Shown here: piece by piece, positions 1 to 9,340 of the stretch
Numbering within the stretch: the first letter of the stretch is position 1
Layout: the number at the start of each line of letters is the position of its first letter
Source of the DNA: Parerythrobacter_A sp963838735
GTDB taxonomy: Bacteria; Pseudomonadota; Alphaproteobacteria; Sphingomonadales; Sphingomonadaceae
Assembly (NCBI GenBank): GCA_963838735.1
Contig: CAWISG010000007.1
Location: forward strand, 1 to 47,775
Direction: 5' to 3'
DNA length: 47,775 nucleotides
Notes under the pieces: model-generated
The model's database searches: none
Seen by the model: the letters and a program-made list of their open reading frames with translations, nothing else
What the model was told of the DNA's origin: nothing
Translations under genes and position numbers: made by a program

Positions 1-78
1 ACACTTTCACCACCGACGGATACCGGATGGCGGCGCGCTTTGTGCCTGCAAATTTGCGATGTGACGGGGACAATGCGT

Positions 79-960
79 ATGGCTTCGACCCTCCACTGCC
101 CGGCCCGTTCCTGGCTGTTCGCGCCTGGCGATAGCGACCGCAAGATGGAGAAGGCCGCCGCGGGCGATGCGGATATCGTATTGCTCGACCTGGAAGATTC
201 GGTTGCGCCCGACAGCAAGCCGGAAGCGCGAAGGCAGGTTGCGGCGATGCTTGAGGGGCACTCGATCGATGATCGCGCGCGGCTGTGGGTGCGGATCAAC
301 CCGCTGGACGGCGATGAGGCACTGCCCGATCTCGCTGCCGTGATGGCGTCCGCGCCCGGCGGTATCATGCTTCCTAAAGCGCGAGGCGCGACGGACGTTG
401 CAACGCTGCACCGGTATCTCGAAGCATTCGAATCCGCACATGATCTCGCGGTTGGCGCAACGCCCGTAATTGCGCTGGTGACCGAAGTGGCGGAAGCGAT
501 GTTTACCACCGGGCAATATGCCGGATCGCCGCGCCTTGCCGCGATGAGCTGGGGCGCGGAAGACCTTGCCGATGCTGTTGGCGCGCATGCCAACACTGGC
601 GATGACGGGAACTACCTGCCGCCGTTCGAACTGGCGCGCAGCCTGTGCCTGTTGGGCGCGAGCGCCGCTGGCGTTCTGGCGATCGAGACAATCTATGGCG
701 ATTTTCGCGATGAGGACGGATTGTCCGCCCGCGCCGCGCATGTGCGCGCAATGGGCTATCGCGGAATGCTGGCGATCCACCCTGCGCAAGTGCCGGTCAT
801 CAACGCGGCCTTCACGCCGTCGGACGCGGAAATCGCCGAAGCGGAAGCGGTGGTCGCGGCGTTCGAAGGGGAGCCTGGCGCGGGGGTCGTGGCGCTGGAC
901 GGGAAAATGCTCGACCGCCCGCATTTGTCGCGTGCGCAACAGCTGCTTGCGCAACGCTAG
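79..960 (+). CDS. HpcH/HpaI aldolase / citrate lyase beta-like (CitE-like) protein
   Basis: A predicted CoA-ester lyase of the HpcH/HpaI-CitE superfamily, a TIM-barrel, Mg-dependent enzyme that cleaves or forms malyl- or citramalyl-CoA-type C-C bonds. Visible motifs are the N-terminal LFAPGDSDRKMEKA and VLLDLEDSV (the second carries acidic metal-site residues), LPKARG, ALVTEVAEA, and the C-terminal RGMLAIHPAQV. Length is 293 aa, normal for the family. I chose ATG 79 because GGGGA lies 8 nt upstream; ATG 73 and an upstream TTG at 40 are open in frame but less well placed. The gene runs towards cysQ and the two stop codons share one CTAG at 957-960. The substrate cannot be read from sequence. 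Family assignment is secure, exact reaction is not. Confidence 0.85.
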   Translation: MASTLHCPARSWLFAPGDSDRKMEKAAAGDADIVLLDLEDSVAPDSKPEARRQVAAMLEGHSIDDRARLWVRINPLDGDEALPDLAAVMASAPGGIMLPKARGATDVATLHRYLEAFESAHDLAVGATPVIALVTEVAEAMFTTGQYAGSPRLAAMSWGAEDLADAVGAHANTGDDGNYLPPFELARSLCLLGASAAGVLAIETIYGDFRDEDGLSARAAHVRAMGYRGMLAIHPAQVPVINAAFTPSDAEIAEAEAVVAAFEGEPGAGVVALDGKMLDRPHLSRAQQLLAQR

Positions 961-1685
961 CCGTTGACGAGGGTCAGCACCCGCTCGGCATATTCTGTGC
1001 GGCAAACCAGCAGGTCGGGCAGGTAGGTTTCGGGCTGGTTGTAGCGCAGCGGGGTGCCGTCGATGCGCGAACAATGCAGGCCATGCGCCTGCGCTACGGC
1101 CACGGGCGCGGCGCTATCCCATTCAAATTGCCCACCCGAATGCAGGTAGATCTCTGCCTCGCCGCGCACCACGGCCATCGCTTTCGCGCCCGCACTGCCC
1201 ATCGGCACCAACTGCGCGCCGATAGTATCCGCGACCGCCAGCGCTTCGGCGGCAGGGCGGCTGCGGCTGACCACCATGCGCGGGGGATCGGCGGATGCGA
1301 GGAGCAGGCACGGTGTGTCCGAGCGGTAGACGATGTCGCGTGCGGGCAATGCCACGGCACCCGTTTGTGCGACGCCATCAATGCACAGTGCGACATGCAC
1401 CGCCCAGTCGCTGCGCCCTTCGGCATATTCACGGGTGCCGTCGATGGGGTCGATGATCCAGACCCGTGATGTGCCAAGGCGCGCAGGGTTGTCCTTTGCT
1501 TCTTCGGACAGGATGGCATCGTCGGGTCGCTCGGTATGCAGCGCTTCGATCAGGAACCGGTTGGCTTCCGCATCGCCCGCATCGCCCAGCGCCTTGCCGG
1601 ACAAGCCACCTTCCTCGCGCAACGCTAGCGCGATCCGCCCGGCCTCGCGCGCCAGCTCCGCCGCCAGGCTAGCATCGTTCACCAT
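957..1685 (-). CDS. cysQ: 3'(2'),5'-bisphosphate nucleotidase CysQ
   Basis: An inositol-monophosphatase-fold enzyme, 242 aa. The metal-binding signature WIIDPIDGTREY near residues 75-86 is diagnostic, with the upstream acidic SEEAKD and the C-terminal WDSAAP element of the same fold. In sulfur assimilation it removes the 3'-phosphate from PAP (adenosine 3',5'-bisphosphate), the by-product of PAPS reduction, and so prevents product inhibition. It starts 2 nt after the cysNC stop, so it is very likely the last gene of the cysD-cysNC-cysQ operon, which supports CysQ over a generic inositol monophosphatase. Its stop overlaps the convergent CitE-like gene. Confidence 0.9.
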   Translation of the reverse strand: MVNDASLAAELAREAGRIALALREEGGLSGKALGDAGDAEANRFLIEALHTERPDDAILSEEAKDNPARLGTSRVWIIDPIDGTREYAEGRSDWAVHVALCIDGVAQTGAVALPARDIVYRSDTPCLLLASADPPRMVVSRSRPAAEALAVADTIGAQLVPMGSAGAKAMAVVRGEAEIYLHSGGQFEWDSAAPVAVAQAHGLHCSRIDGTPLRYNQPETYLPDLLVCRTEYAERVLTLVNG

Positions 1686-1687
1686 CG

Positions 1688-3598
1688 CTATTTTAGCGGC
1701 AAAATCTGGTCGAGGATATGGCGCGCTGCTTCGGCAGGCGACATCTCGACCGTATTGACGGTGATTTCGGGCGACAGCGGCGGTTCGTAGGGGCTGTCGA
1801 TGCCGGTGAAGTTCTTGATTTGACCGGCACGCGCCTTGCGATACAGGCCCTTCACATCGCGCTGCTCCGCTACGTCCAGCGGCGTATCGACGAAGATTTC
1901 GGTAAACTCGCCATCCGAAAGCATGGCGCGCACCATGTCGCGTTCGGCGCGGAAGGGGCTGATGAAGGCGGTCAGCACGATCAGTCCGGCATCGGTCATC
2001 AACCGCGCGACCTCGCCGATACGGCGGATGTTCTCGACCCGGTCGGCATCGGTGAAGCCCAGATCCCGGTTCAGCCCGTGCCGCACATTGTCACCGTCGA
2101 GCAGAAAGGTATGCCGGTTCATCAGCGCCAGCTGCTTCTCGACCTCGTTTGCAATGGTGGATTTGCCCGATCCTGAAAGGCCGGTGAACCATAGCACGCG
2201 CGGCGCCTGGTTCTTCAGCGCGGCATGGTCGGCGCGCCCGATATCGGTGGGTTGGCGATGGATATTCTGCGCACGCCGCAACGCGAAATGCAGCATTCCG
2301 GCGGCAACGGTGCGGTTGGTGATCTTGTCGATCAAAATGAATCCGCCCAGTGTGCGGTTATCAGCATAGGGCGCGAAAACGATGGGCTTTTCGGTGCGCA
2401 CTTCCGCCACGCCGATGGCGTTCAGGGTCAGTGTCTTTGCCGCCAGCCTGTCCATTGTGTTGACATTGATTTCGTATTTCGGCTCCTGCACCGAAGCGGA
2501 TACCATTTGTGTGCCAATCTTGAGCCAGTAGCCGCGTCCGGCCAGCATCGCCTCGTCGTCCATCCAGACCAGCGTCGCCTCGAACTGGTCCGCCGCTTCA
2601 GGTGGTGCATCGGCGGCGGCGAGGACATCGCCGCGCGAGCAGTCCAACTCGTCCGCCAATACCAGCGTCACCGACTGGCCAGTGTCCGCCTGGTCGAGGT
2701 CGCCATCCATCGAAACAATCCGCGCGATTGTGGTCGCCTTGCCCGAAGGCAACACCTTGACCGCATCGCCCGCCTTGACCCTGCCCGATGCGATAGTACC
2801 CGCAAAGCCGCGAAAATCGAGATTGGGGCGGTTTACCCACTGCACCGGCATGGCAAAGGTGGCGTCGTTCTCGGCCGCCGGTTCGATGGCCTCGAGCAGC
2901 GCGATCAGCGGCGGTCCGCCATACCACGGTGTACTGTCCGACGGCGCAATGATGTTGTCGCCCGCAAAGCCCGAAATCGGCAGGCCGGTGAAGGTTTCGA
3001 TGCCGATCGTCTCGGCGAACGCTGCGTAGTCGGACACGATTTCGTCGAACACCGCTTCGTTGTAATCGACAAGGTCCATCTTGTTTACCGCAAGCACGAT
3101 ATTGCGGATACCGAGCCGATGGCACAGGAAGGAGTGGCGGCGGGTCTGGGGCAGCACACCCTTGCGCGCATCGACAAGGATCACGGCAGCATCGGCAGTC
3201 GATGCGCCGGTGACCATGTTGCGGGTATATTGTTCGTGCCCCGGACAATCGGCGACGATGAACTTGCGTCTTTCCGTCGTGAAAAAGCGATAGGCGACGT
3301 CGATGGTAATGCCTTGCTCGCGTTCCGCCGTAAGCCCGTCCACCAACAGCGCGAAGTCGATTGCCTCGCCCTGGGTGCCGCTGCGTTTGCTGTCCGCTTC
3401 CAAGCCAGCGAGCTGGTCCTCGAAGATCATTTTCGTATCGTACAGCATCCGTCCGATAAGCGTGGATTTGCCATCGTCCACACTGCCGCAGGTGATGAAG
3501 CGCAGCATTGTCTTGTGCGCGTGCGCGGCGAGATAGCCTTCGATATCCTCGGCGATTTGCGCATCGGGGCGGTAGATATTTCCAGTGTCGGCAGGCAT
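1688..3598 (-). CDS. cysNC: Bifunctional sulfate adenylyltransferase subunit 1 / APS kinase (CysNC, NodQ-type)
   Basis: A 636-aa fusion. The N-terminal part is an EF-Tu-like GTPase with G1 GSVDDGKST, G3 DCPGHEQYT and G4 NKMD, followed by beta-barrel domains; it powers APS synthesis by CysD. From about residue 460 the C-terminal part is an APS kinase with the P-loop GLSGSGKST and the DGDNVRHGLN segment, making PAPS from APS. The fused form is common in alphaproteobacteria. The start ATG 3598 lies 2 nt from the cysD stop and the N-terminus matches family length, so translation is probably coupled. It acts in the cytoplasm in assimilatory sulfate activation. Confidence 0.95.
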   Translation of the reverse strand: MPADTGNIYRPDAQIAEDIEGYLAAHAHKTMLRFITCGSVDDGKSTLIGRMLYDTKMIFEDQLAGLEADSKRSGTQGEAIDFALLVDGLTAEREQGITIDVAYRFFTTERRKFIVADCPGHEQYTRNMVTGASTADAAVILVDARKGVLPQTRRHSFLCHRLGIRNIVLAVNKMDLVDYNEAVFDEIVSDYAAFAETIGIETFTGLPISGFAGDNIIAPSDSTPWYGGPPLIALLEAIEPAAENDATFAMPVQWVNRPNLDFRGFAGTIASGRVKAGDAVKVLPSGKATTIARIVSMDGDLDQADTGQSVTLVLADELDCSRGDVLAAADAPPEAADQFEATLVWMDDEAMLAGRGYWLKIGTQMVSASVQEPKYEINVNTMDRLAAKTLTLNAIGVAEVRTEKPIVFAPYADNRTLGGFILIDKITNRTVAAGMLHFALRRAQNIHRQPTDIGRADHAALKNQAPRVLWFTGLSGSGKSTIANEVEKQLALMNRHTFLLDGDNVRHGLNRDLGFTDADRVENIRRIGEVARLMTDAGLIVLTAFISPFRAERDMVRAMLSDGEFTEIFVDTPLDVAEQRDVKGLYRKARAGQIKNFTGIDSPYEPPLSPEITVNTVEMSPAEAARHILDQILPLK

Positions 3599-3600
3599 GG

Positions 3601-4506
3601 TCAGAAATACCCCTCGACCTTCTTCTTCTCCATCGAGGCTTCGCCTGCATCGCTGTCGATGGCGCGGCCTTGCCGTTCCGAGGTGGTGGTCAACAGCATC
3701 TCGCGGATGATGTCTGGCAATGTCGTCGCTTCGCTCTCCACCGCTCCGGTCAGCGGATAGCAGCCCAGCGTTCGGAACCGGACGGAGCGGGTGACGGGCA
3801 CCTCGCCGTCAGCCAGTGGGAAGCGGTCGTCATCGACCATCAGCAGCATCCCGTCGCGCTCCACCGTCGGGCGTGGCGCGGCGAAATAGAGCGGTACGAT
3901 CTCGATCGCCTCGGCCATGATATATTGCCAGATATCCAGCTCGGTCCAGTTGGACAGCGGGAACACGCGCAGGCTTTCGCCCCTGTTAAGCCGTGTATTG
4001 TAGAGGTTCCACAATTCGGGCCGCTGGTTCTTGGGATCCCAGACGTGGCTGGCGCTGCGAAAGGAGAATACGCGCTCTTTCGCGCGCGTCTTTTCCTCGT
4101 CGCGTCGTGCCCCGCCGAACGCCGCATCGAAGCCATATTTATCGAGCGCTTGGCGCAGTCCTTGGGTCTTCCACATATCGGTGTGGAGCGGCCCGTGATC
4201 GAACGGATTGATACCGCGCGCGACCGCTTCGGGGTTCCGGTGGACCAGCAGTTCCATGCCCGCATCTGCCGCGCTGCTTTCGCGCATCGCGTACATCGCC
4301 TGGAACTTCCAGGTGGTGTCGACATGGAGCAGCGGAAAGGGCGGCGGTGCGGGGTAGAACGCCTTTTTTACAAGGTGCAGCATCACCGCGCTATCCTTGC
4401 CGACCGAGTACAGCATCACAGGATTCGCAGCCTGCGCCACCACCTCGCGCATGATGAAAATGCTCTCCGCTTCGAGGCGCTGGAGGTGCGTAAGGGCAGT
4501 GGTCAT
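3601..4506 (-). CDS. cysD: Sulfate adenylyltransferase subunit 2 (CysD)
   Basis: A 301-aa ATP pyrophosphatase-family enzyme with the PP-loop YSVGKDSAVM near residues 36-45. It adenylates sulfate to APS together with the GTPase CysNC. The motifs LLHVDTTWKF, GARRDEE and the Arg-rich C-terminal region are typical of CysD. It is first in the cysD-cysNC-cysQ operon; genes are separated by 2 nt. No convincing Shine-Dalgarno sequence is visible before ATG 4506, but the N-terminus LTHLQRLEAESI is the usual CysD start. The promoter must lie in the 115-bp gap before the usher gene. Confidence 0.95.
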   Translation of the reverse strand: MTTALTHLQRLEAESIFIMREVVAQAANPVMLYSVGKDSAVMLHLVKKAFYPAPPPFPLLHVDTTWKFQAMYAMRESSAADAGMELLVHRNPEAVARGINPFDHGPLHTDMWKTQGLRQALDKYGFDAAFGGARRDEEKTRAKERVFSFRSASHVWDPKNQRPELWNLYNTRLNRGESLRVFPLSNWTELDIWQYIMAEAIEIVPLYFAAPRPTVERDGMLLMVDDDRFPLADGEVPVTRSVRFRTLGCYPLTGAVESEATTLPDIIREMLLTTTSERQGRAIDSDAGEASMEKKKVEGYF

Positions 4507-4621
4507 AGGATGATTACTTGTCGCATGATTGGGACGACAACTGGCAAGTCAGGGACGATGTGGGAAGCAATCTTGTCTTTCAGGCAGACGACAAGGATAA
4601 TCAGCTCAGCGCGCGACGCCG
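4507..4621. promoter_or_regulatory. Gap between usher 3' end and cysD, probable cys operon promoter region
   Basis: Both flanking genes run leftward, so this 115-bp gap must hold the cysD promoter and any end signal of the fimbrial operon. The only structure I see is an imperfect dyad, CTTGTC near 4574 and GACAAG near 4591. I cannot identify confident -35/-10 boxes or a T-run terminator. Confidence 0.3.
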
Positions 4622-7600
4622 TTACGCCGCGCTGCATGCAACGATGTCGATATCGGCTTTCAGCAAGTCCGCTTCGAACCCGACATCGACGGGCGGCGCA
4701 TCGGCGGGGCACAGGTCCAGCTTCGTTGCTTGATCGGGATCGACGACGACGGAATAGCGCCCCGGTTTCACCCGCTCGAAAAAATAATACCCGTCCAGCT
4801 CGGTGCGGGTGTAGCCGACCGGCGCATCGTCCGCATCGCGTAGTTGCAGGCGCACGCCTGACACGCCGCGGGTGCGCCCTTCGCTGGCAAAGCGCACCGT
4901 GCCCTCGATCTCGCTCAGCGCGACGATCGCGAAATCCGCGCTGTGGATGCGGCCGGGGCGGGGCACGATCTCGATGCCGGGGACCAGCGGCGCAAGATCG
5001 ATATCGGGCAGCGATCCGCTATCCACCTGCACATTGACGCCGCGCCCTTCGCCAAGGCCGCTCAGGCGCGCGACGCCGCGCTCATCGGTGGTGGCTACCT
5101 GGTTGAAGGCAGTGAAATTGACATCGGGCAATAGCGTGTCATCGCCGCCGTAAATGCCGTCGCCATCCCGATCGCGGAAGGCGCGTAGCGATGCGCCGCC
5201 CGATCCGGCAAGACCGGTGCGGGTGATAAAGGGCCGGTCGCGCAACGGGTCGCGGCCCAGGCTGAACCCCAGCGTCACGCCGACGGTATAGCTCTGGTCC
5301 TGGAAGCCGTAACCTCCGGTTGCCGCCAGCGTAAACCTGTCGAAATCGCGCACTGCCGACAGATTTGCCCGCGTCGCCTTGGTATCGAACGCATAGCCGA
5401 TCGCAGCGCGCAGCGCGGTCCGTTCGTCCAGCGCATAATCCACTTCCGCTGCCGCCGTCGTCAGCGCCACATCGGGCAGCATCCGGTACCCGACCGACAC
5501 GCGCCCGCGCAGCTTTGCCCGCGACAGGGTGGCAAGGTCGAAATTGCCGAACAGGCGCGTCTGTGTGGCGAGATCGGCGCGTGCGGTGCGCGAAAAGTCC
5601 AGCGTGTTGGACAACAGCAGGCTGCCGGTCCGCACCGAGGCGCGGGCGCTTGCCTCGATCAGCTCGGTGTCGTCGACCGATTGCGTGCGGCGCGCCCGTA
5701 GCGACAGCGGGATCGACAGGCTGGCCAGATCGAAGCGTGTATTGAAATCCAGCTCCGTCGCGCGGCGCAGTCGGTTCAGCGAGCTGACGCGAGTTTCGTC
5801 GAAGAAACTGCCGACATATTCGACATGGCTGACGGTGAAGGCCGATGCGCCCAGCTTGCCGCCGAGGCCGACACTGGCCGCATAGGCATCGCCGCTTTCC
5901 ACTGCCAAGTCCGCCTTTACCGCAAATCTGCCCAGTCCGGTGCGGATACCGCCGGTGGCGATCCAGCCCGTTTCCCCGTCCGTTACGAACACCCCGGCGC
6001 TGGCCACCGCCGTCACGCCGGAAGACACGCCATAAGCCACTTCGCCCGATGCGCGCAGCGTGCCGAAATCGTCGCGTGGCACGAAACTGTCTTCGCGTAC
6101 GCCCAGCACGTTCTCGTCCTTCTGCACGGCGCCTACGCGATAGACCAGCTTGCCGGGTGCGAGCCGACCGTCACCCACGCTGATCTGGCGCACTTCCTCG
6201 CTGCGTTGCCCCTGCGGCCCGTAGAACACGAGGCGGAAGACATTCAGCCCAAAATCGACCGGGATCTGTTCGAATTCGTACTGACCGTTGATCGCCTGAC
6301 GGGTCGAGCCGACGAGGATATCGTTGCGATACAATTCGACTTCATAGCCTTCGCGCAGCACCCCGCGCAGATCGATCCGCTCGAACACCGAGACGGTTTG
6401 CACCGGCGTATTGGTTACCGAAAAGCCGCGGCCCGCCGCGCTGCGCAAGCCCAGGGGCATGGAAGTGGTGGAAACATCGCCCAGCGCATAGGCGGTCGCC
6501 TGCAGCGGGCCGAGCAGTTGCGCATCGGGGTCGCGGCGGCCTGCCTCTATCAAAGAAGCGGTCAGCCCGTCGATCGTGTCGGCGCTGATGAAGGCCTGCG
6601 CCGTCAGGAAAGCGAAGTCGCCCGCCAGCCGCAAGTCGAGTTCGCCGCGCGGCCCGACCGTGTCTTCCGCCAGCGCGCGCAGCTCGATATCGGCAGCAGG
6701 AACCGAAGCAAGCAGGTAGGGCGTTTCGCGACGGGGAAATTCCACGCGCGTTCCCGCACCGGTGCGATTGGCCAGCGCCATGCGTTGTGCCTCGCGTCGG
6801 AGCCGTTCCTGAAAGGGGAAGGGCTGCAATGTCTTCAGCAGGATCGTCTGGTTGCGCAGGTTGGTGGTGATTTCGAGCGGCATGAAGCGCACGAACCGGT
6901 CGGCGCGCACATACATCTCGCCATCGAAAGCAACTGCGGTGTCGCGCGCCAGATTGCGGTCCTCGCCCGCGATTTCAAGGGTGCCGGCGCGCAGGTTCAG
7001 CGCCAGATTACGGTCCGGATCGAGCACCCAGCCAGAAGCGTAATTGCCATCGTCGCTGACCGTGATGGCCAGGTCGAGGATGCGTGCCATCGTGCCCAAC
7101 GGCAGGTACACGCCGCCCCGCGTGCCGAATGCCAATACCGTGTCGGTGGCATCGAACCCCTCGACTTGCGCTTCGAGGATTAGCTCGTCCTGATAGCTGA
7201 GCACGGGTGGCTGTGCGGACACGGTGAAGCTGGCAGGCTGTCCATTCACCAGCGCGGCGGTGTCGGCGGCGGTCGCAGTTCCGGTGGCGGGAGCGGCGGT
7301 GGTCACCCGCCCGGTGGCGATATCGACGGCATTGTCCGCCCGCTCCAGCCCTAGCGACGTCGCCACGCGCGTTTGCGGGACCAGCGCGGCGCTTGTTACA
7401 CCGGCAGGCGGGGGTGCATCCGTTGCGGTGCGGGGCATCCTGGTGACAGGCGGCACGATGGACGGGGGTGTCTGTTGCGCAATAACCGGTGTCGATTGGC
7501 GAGTGACCGGCGCATTCGCGGCAAGACGCGTTGGCGCTCCGTTTGCGGATGGCGCTGTGGCAGGCGGCAGTTCGGCAACAGGTTCGGCAAGGGCAGGCAC

Positions 7601-8317
7601 GGCATCGCGCGTGTCCTCAACCGACTGCGTATCAGCCCGCCGCTCTATCATGCGGCGGCGTACCGGTTCCGGCGGCAGGTCTAGCGCAGCGGGCACATCC
7701 TGCGCGATATCGGCCCGATCCGCCGGGATGGCCGGTTCCGGCCGTGGCTGTTGAACCGGTACAGGCGTATCCGCAAGATCGACGCGGGCCAGCGCCACAG
7801 TGGATGCCGGTGCGGTCGCGCGTTTCGGAACTGTTGGCTTAACGGTCGTGATCGGACGAAACACAGGAAGCGGCAGTGGTGCGTAGTCTTGCGCGACAAC
7901 CGGGATAGGTCGATTGGGTGCGGCGGCCAGCAAGGGCGTAGCTTCGATCGTGGTTTTGGCAGGGTCGGGCGATGCCGGAAGCGCGCTGCCCAATGTGTCG
8001 GACGTTCGCGCGACGGTGGGTTTTGTCAGCCGGATTGTTTCGGGCGCTGCCTTTTTTGGCGCTGCGTTTTCGGGCGACAAATGTGGCGGTTCGTCATGCC
8101 CGGCAGACTGCGCACCCACCGGCGGCTGGAAACGCGGGCGCGGCAGAATGGTATGCGGCGTGGCGACGCGCGCGGTGGGGGCAAGGTCTGGCGGGGGTGG
8201 TGCGGGGTCGGGCGTGTCGCCTGCACGCTGCCTGTTGCCGCCGTCGCTACAGCCATAGCCCAGCATGACGGTGCCGAGACAGACGGCACCGACATTGCGG
8301 GGCAGGGGGCGCCGCAT
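4622..8317 (-). CDS. Fimbrial outer-membrane usher-like protein with long Pro-rich N-terminus
   Basis: A 1231-aa predicted outer-membrane usher (TcfC/CS1-like architecture) that would translocate and assemble the DUF4402 subunits encoded upstream. The N-terminus has a hydrophobic signal with a lipobox-like LGYGC (Cys near residue 23). A Pro/Thr/Ala-rich low-complexity stretch of about 340 residues follows. The conserved usher part begins at YQDELILEAQVEG, near residue 385, and continues into a long run of alternating beta-barrel strands. Near residues 1048-1055 there is an Asp-rich DRDGDGIYGG loop resembling a calcium site. The last ~140 residues look like an Ig/carboxypeptidase-regulatory fold (ELDGYYFFERVKPG). 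I chose ATG 8317 because it forms an ATGA overlap with the chaperone stop; GTG 8320 is possible. It is longer than usual ushers (~800-900 aa) because of the N-terminal insert. Confidence 0.75.
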   Translation of the reverse strand: MRRPLPRNVGAVCLGTVMLGYGCSDGGNRQRAGDTPDPAPPPPDLAPTARVATPHTILPRPRFQPPVGAQSAGHDEPPHLSPENAAPKKAAPETIRLTKPTVARTSDTLGSALPASPDPAKTTIEATPLLAAAPNRPIPVVAQDYAPLPLPVFRPITTVKPTVPKRATAPASTVALARVDLADTPVPVQQPRPEPAIPADRADIAQDVPAALDLPPEPVRRRMIERRADTQSVEDTRDAVPALAEPVAELPPATAPSANGAPTRLAANAPVTRQSTPVIAQQTPPSIVPPVTRMPRTATDAPPPAGVTSAALVPQTRVATSLGLERADNAVDIATGRVTTAAPATGTATAADTAALVNGQPASFTVSAQPPVLSYQDELILEAQVEGFDATDTVLAFGTRGGVYLPLGTMARILDLAITVSDDGNYASGWVLDPDRNLALNLRAGTLEIAGEDRNLARDTAVAFDGEMYVRADRFVRFMPLEITTNLRNQTILLKTLQPFPFQERLRREAQRMALANRTGAGTRVEFPRRETPYLLASVPAADIELRALAEDTVGPRGELDLRLAGDFAFLTAQAFISADTIDGLTASLIEAGRRDPDAQLLGPLQATAYALGDVSTTSMPLGLRSAAGRGFSVTNTPVQTVSVFERIDLRGVLREGYEVELYRNDILVGSTRQAINGQYEFEQIPVDFGLNVFRLVFYGPQGQRSEEVRQISVGDGRLAPGKLVYRVGAVQKDENVLGVREDSFVPRDDFGTLRASGEVAYGVSSGVTAVASAGVFVTDGETGWIATGGIRTGLGRFAVKADLAVESGDAYAASVGLGGKLGASAFTVSHVEYVGSFFDETRVSSLNRLRRATELDFNTRFDLASLSIPLSLRARRTQSVDDTELIEASARASVRTGSLLLSNTLDFSRTARADLATQTRLFGNFDLATLSRAKLRGRVSVGYRMLPDVALTTAAAEVDYALDERTALRAAIGYAFDTKATRANLSAVRDFDRFTLAATGGYGFQDQSYTVGVTLGFSLGRDPLRDRPFITRTGLAGSGGASLRAFRDRDGDGIYGGDDTLLPDVNFTAFNQVATTDERGVARLSGLGEGRGVNVQVDSGSLPDIDLAPLVPGIEIVPRPGRIHSADFAIVALSEIEGTVRFASEGRTRGVSGVRLQLRDADDAPVGYTRTELDGYYFFERVKPGRYSVVVDPDQATKLDLCPADAPPVDVGFEADLLKADIDIVACSAA

Positions 8318-9252
8318 CACGGCAGCGTAAGCGTACTCGTGGCCAGCGTTTTGCCGGGATCGGCATCGTCATCGGTAAAGGTAATCGTCAAGGGTGTGCC
8401 GGGCGCTAGCTGCGCGATACCCTGTGTGTCGAACGGGACGGTCACGGTCCGCGCATCGACCTCGGTGTAGATGCCGATGCCTTTCAGCAGCCCGAGCGGT
8501 TCGTCCAGACTAGGCGCGCTGACGGCTATGTCGCCATAGGCGCTGCGCGTGCCGGACCGCGTCAGCGTTATCCGCAGACTGCGCGTGCCCCCCGGGTCGG
8601 TGACGATAGCGGTATCGGCGATATCGACGTCCAGCGTCGTTTCTCCGATCCGCACGATCACCGGGATGGAGATGCCGAACCGGGGGCGAATGGTTACGCC
8701 GATCCCGTCCGCCGGGGCCGCGTTGGCCGCCTGATCGATGGAAAAGCCAGCGTTCTCGTCGCGCGGGACGGATACGGCGAGGAAGTGCGAGCGGTATTCA
8801 CCCGGCGCGATGTCGGAGCCGGCGCGGGCCATCATACGGATTGTCTGAGACTCGCTGCCGTTCAGTGTCACGCGGCGTGGCGAATAGCGCAGGAAGGGCT
8901 TGGCCGGGTTCAATCGCGCGAAATCTTCGTCGGTCGCACCATTGTCGCGGCCGAGCAGTTTGCCGTCCGCCGTCATCGCCATGTCGATGATCGAAATTTC
9001 GTAATCGCCTGCATTCACCGTCTTGTTGTACAGGCCGATATTGGCAATCGAGCGGCGACCGTCGATGACGATGCGCTTGGGAAACAGATTGATATCGCCC
9101 ATCCCCGCCGCCTGCTCTTCTGGCGGCGGAGCGGCAGACGCAACGGGTGCTGCCGGTGTCGGGATGCCCGGCACGTCCTGTGCGATGGCTGGGAAAACCG
9201 CAACCAAGGTAGCTGCAGCAAGGCCGAAGGCGATTGACGATTGATTCAGCAT
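8317..9252 (-). CDS. PapD-like periplasmic fimbrial chaperone
   Basis: A 311-aa exported protein. Residues 1-24 form a Sec signal peptide ending near AIAQ, followed by a Pro/Ala linker. The chaperone domain begins at DINLFPKRIVIDG and contains NIGLYNKTVNAGDYEIS and RYSPRRVTLNGSESQTIR, which match the first Ig-like domain of pilus chaperones with its strand-G1-type segment. A second beta-sandwich follows (TLDVDIADTAIV onward). It should cap and escort DUF4402 pilin subunits to the usher. Its stop overlaps the usher start by 1 nt, indicating coupling. An inverted repeat lies in the gap upstream of its start. Confidence 0.8.
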   Translation of the reverse strand: MLNQSSIAFGLAAATLVAVFPAIAQDVPGIPTPAAPVASAAPPPEEQAAGMGDINLFPKRIVIDGRRSIANIGLYNKTVNAGDYEISIIDMAMTADGKLLGRDNGATDEDFARLNPAKPFLRYSPRRVTLNGSESQTIRMMARAGSDIAPGEYRSHFLAVSVPRDENAGFSIDQAANAAPADGIGVTIRPRFGISIPVIVRIGETTLDVDIADTAIVTDPGGTRSLRITLTRSGTRSAYGDIAVSAPSLDEPLGLLKGIGIYTEVDARTVTVPFDTQGIAQLAPGTPLTITFTDDDADPGKTLATSTLTLP

Positions 9253-9276
9253 GGATGACCCGCAATTTTTACCACA

Positions 9277-9305
9277 GTTACGTAAGACTACACAATCTTG
9301 CGTAA
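9277..9305. promoter_or_regulatory. Imperfect inverted repeat TTACGTAAGA / TCTTGCGTAA before the chaperone gene
   Basis: TTACGTAAGA at 9278-9287 and TCTTGCGTAA at 9296-9305 form a 9-of-10 dyad around an 8-nt spacer, in the 88-bp gap between a DUF4402 gene and the chaperone gene. No T-run follows in the direction of transcription. It could be an operator, or an RNA stem that sets expression of pilin versus chaperone/usher. The right half contains TTGCGTAA, which recurs upstream of other genes in this operon. Confidence 0.4.
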
Positions 9306-9340
9306 ACGAGTTTGAATCCGCTGTGAATCCCGCTCGGGGA

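Noticed and set aside
3..134. Open frame at the left edge (reads TFTTDGYRMAARFVP...) that could be the 3' end of an upstream gene
   Set aside because: It would overlap the CitE-like gene by over 50 nt and only a short tail is visible, so it cannot be told from a chance open frame.
7..1074. 355-aa minus-strand frame opposite the CitE-like gene
   Set aside because: Arg/His-rich composition with no domain, and it lies antisense to a clear gene: a GC-rich shadow.
2225..3760. 511-aa plus-strand frame opposite cysNC
   Set aside because: Antisense to well-supported CysNC motifs; no recognisable domain.
5825..7183. 452-aa plus-strand frame opposite the usher gene
   Set aside because: Antisense shadow with composition typical of reversed coding DNA and no domain.
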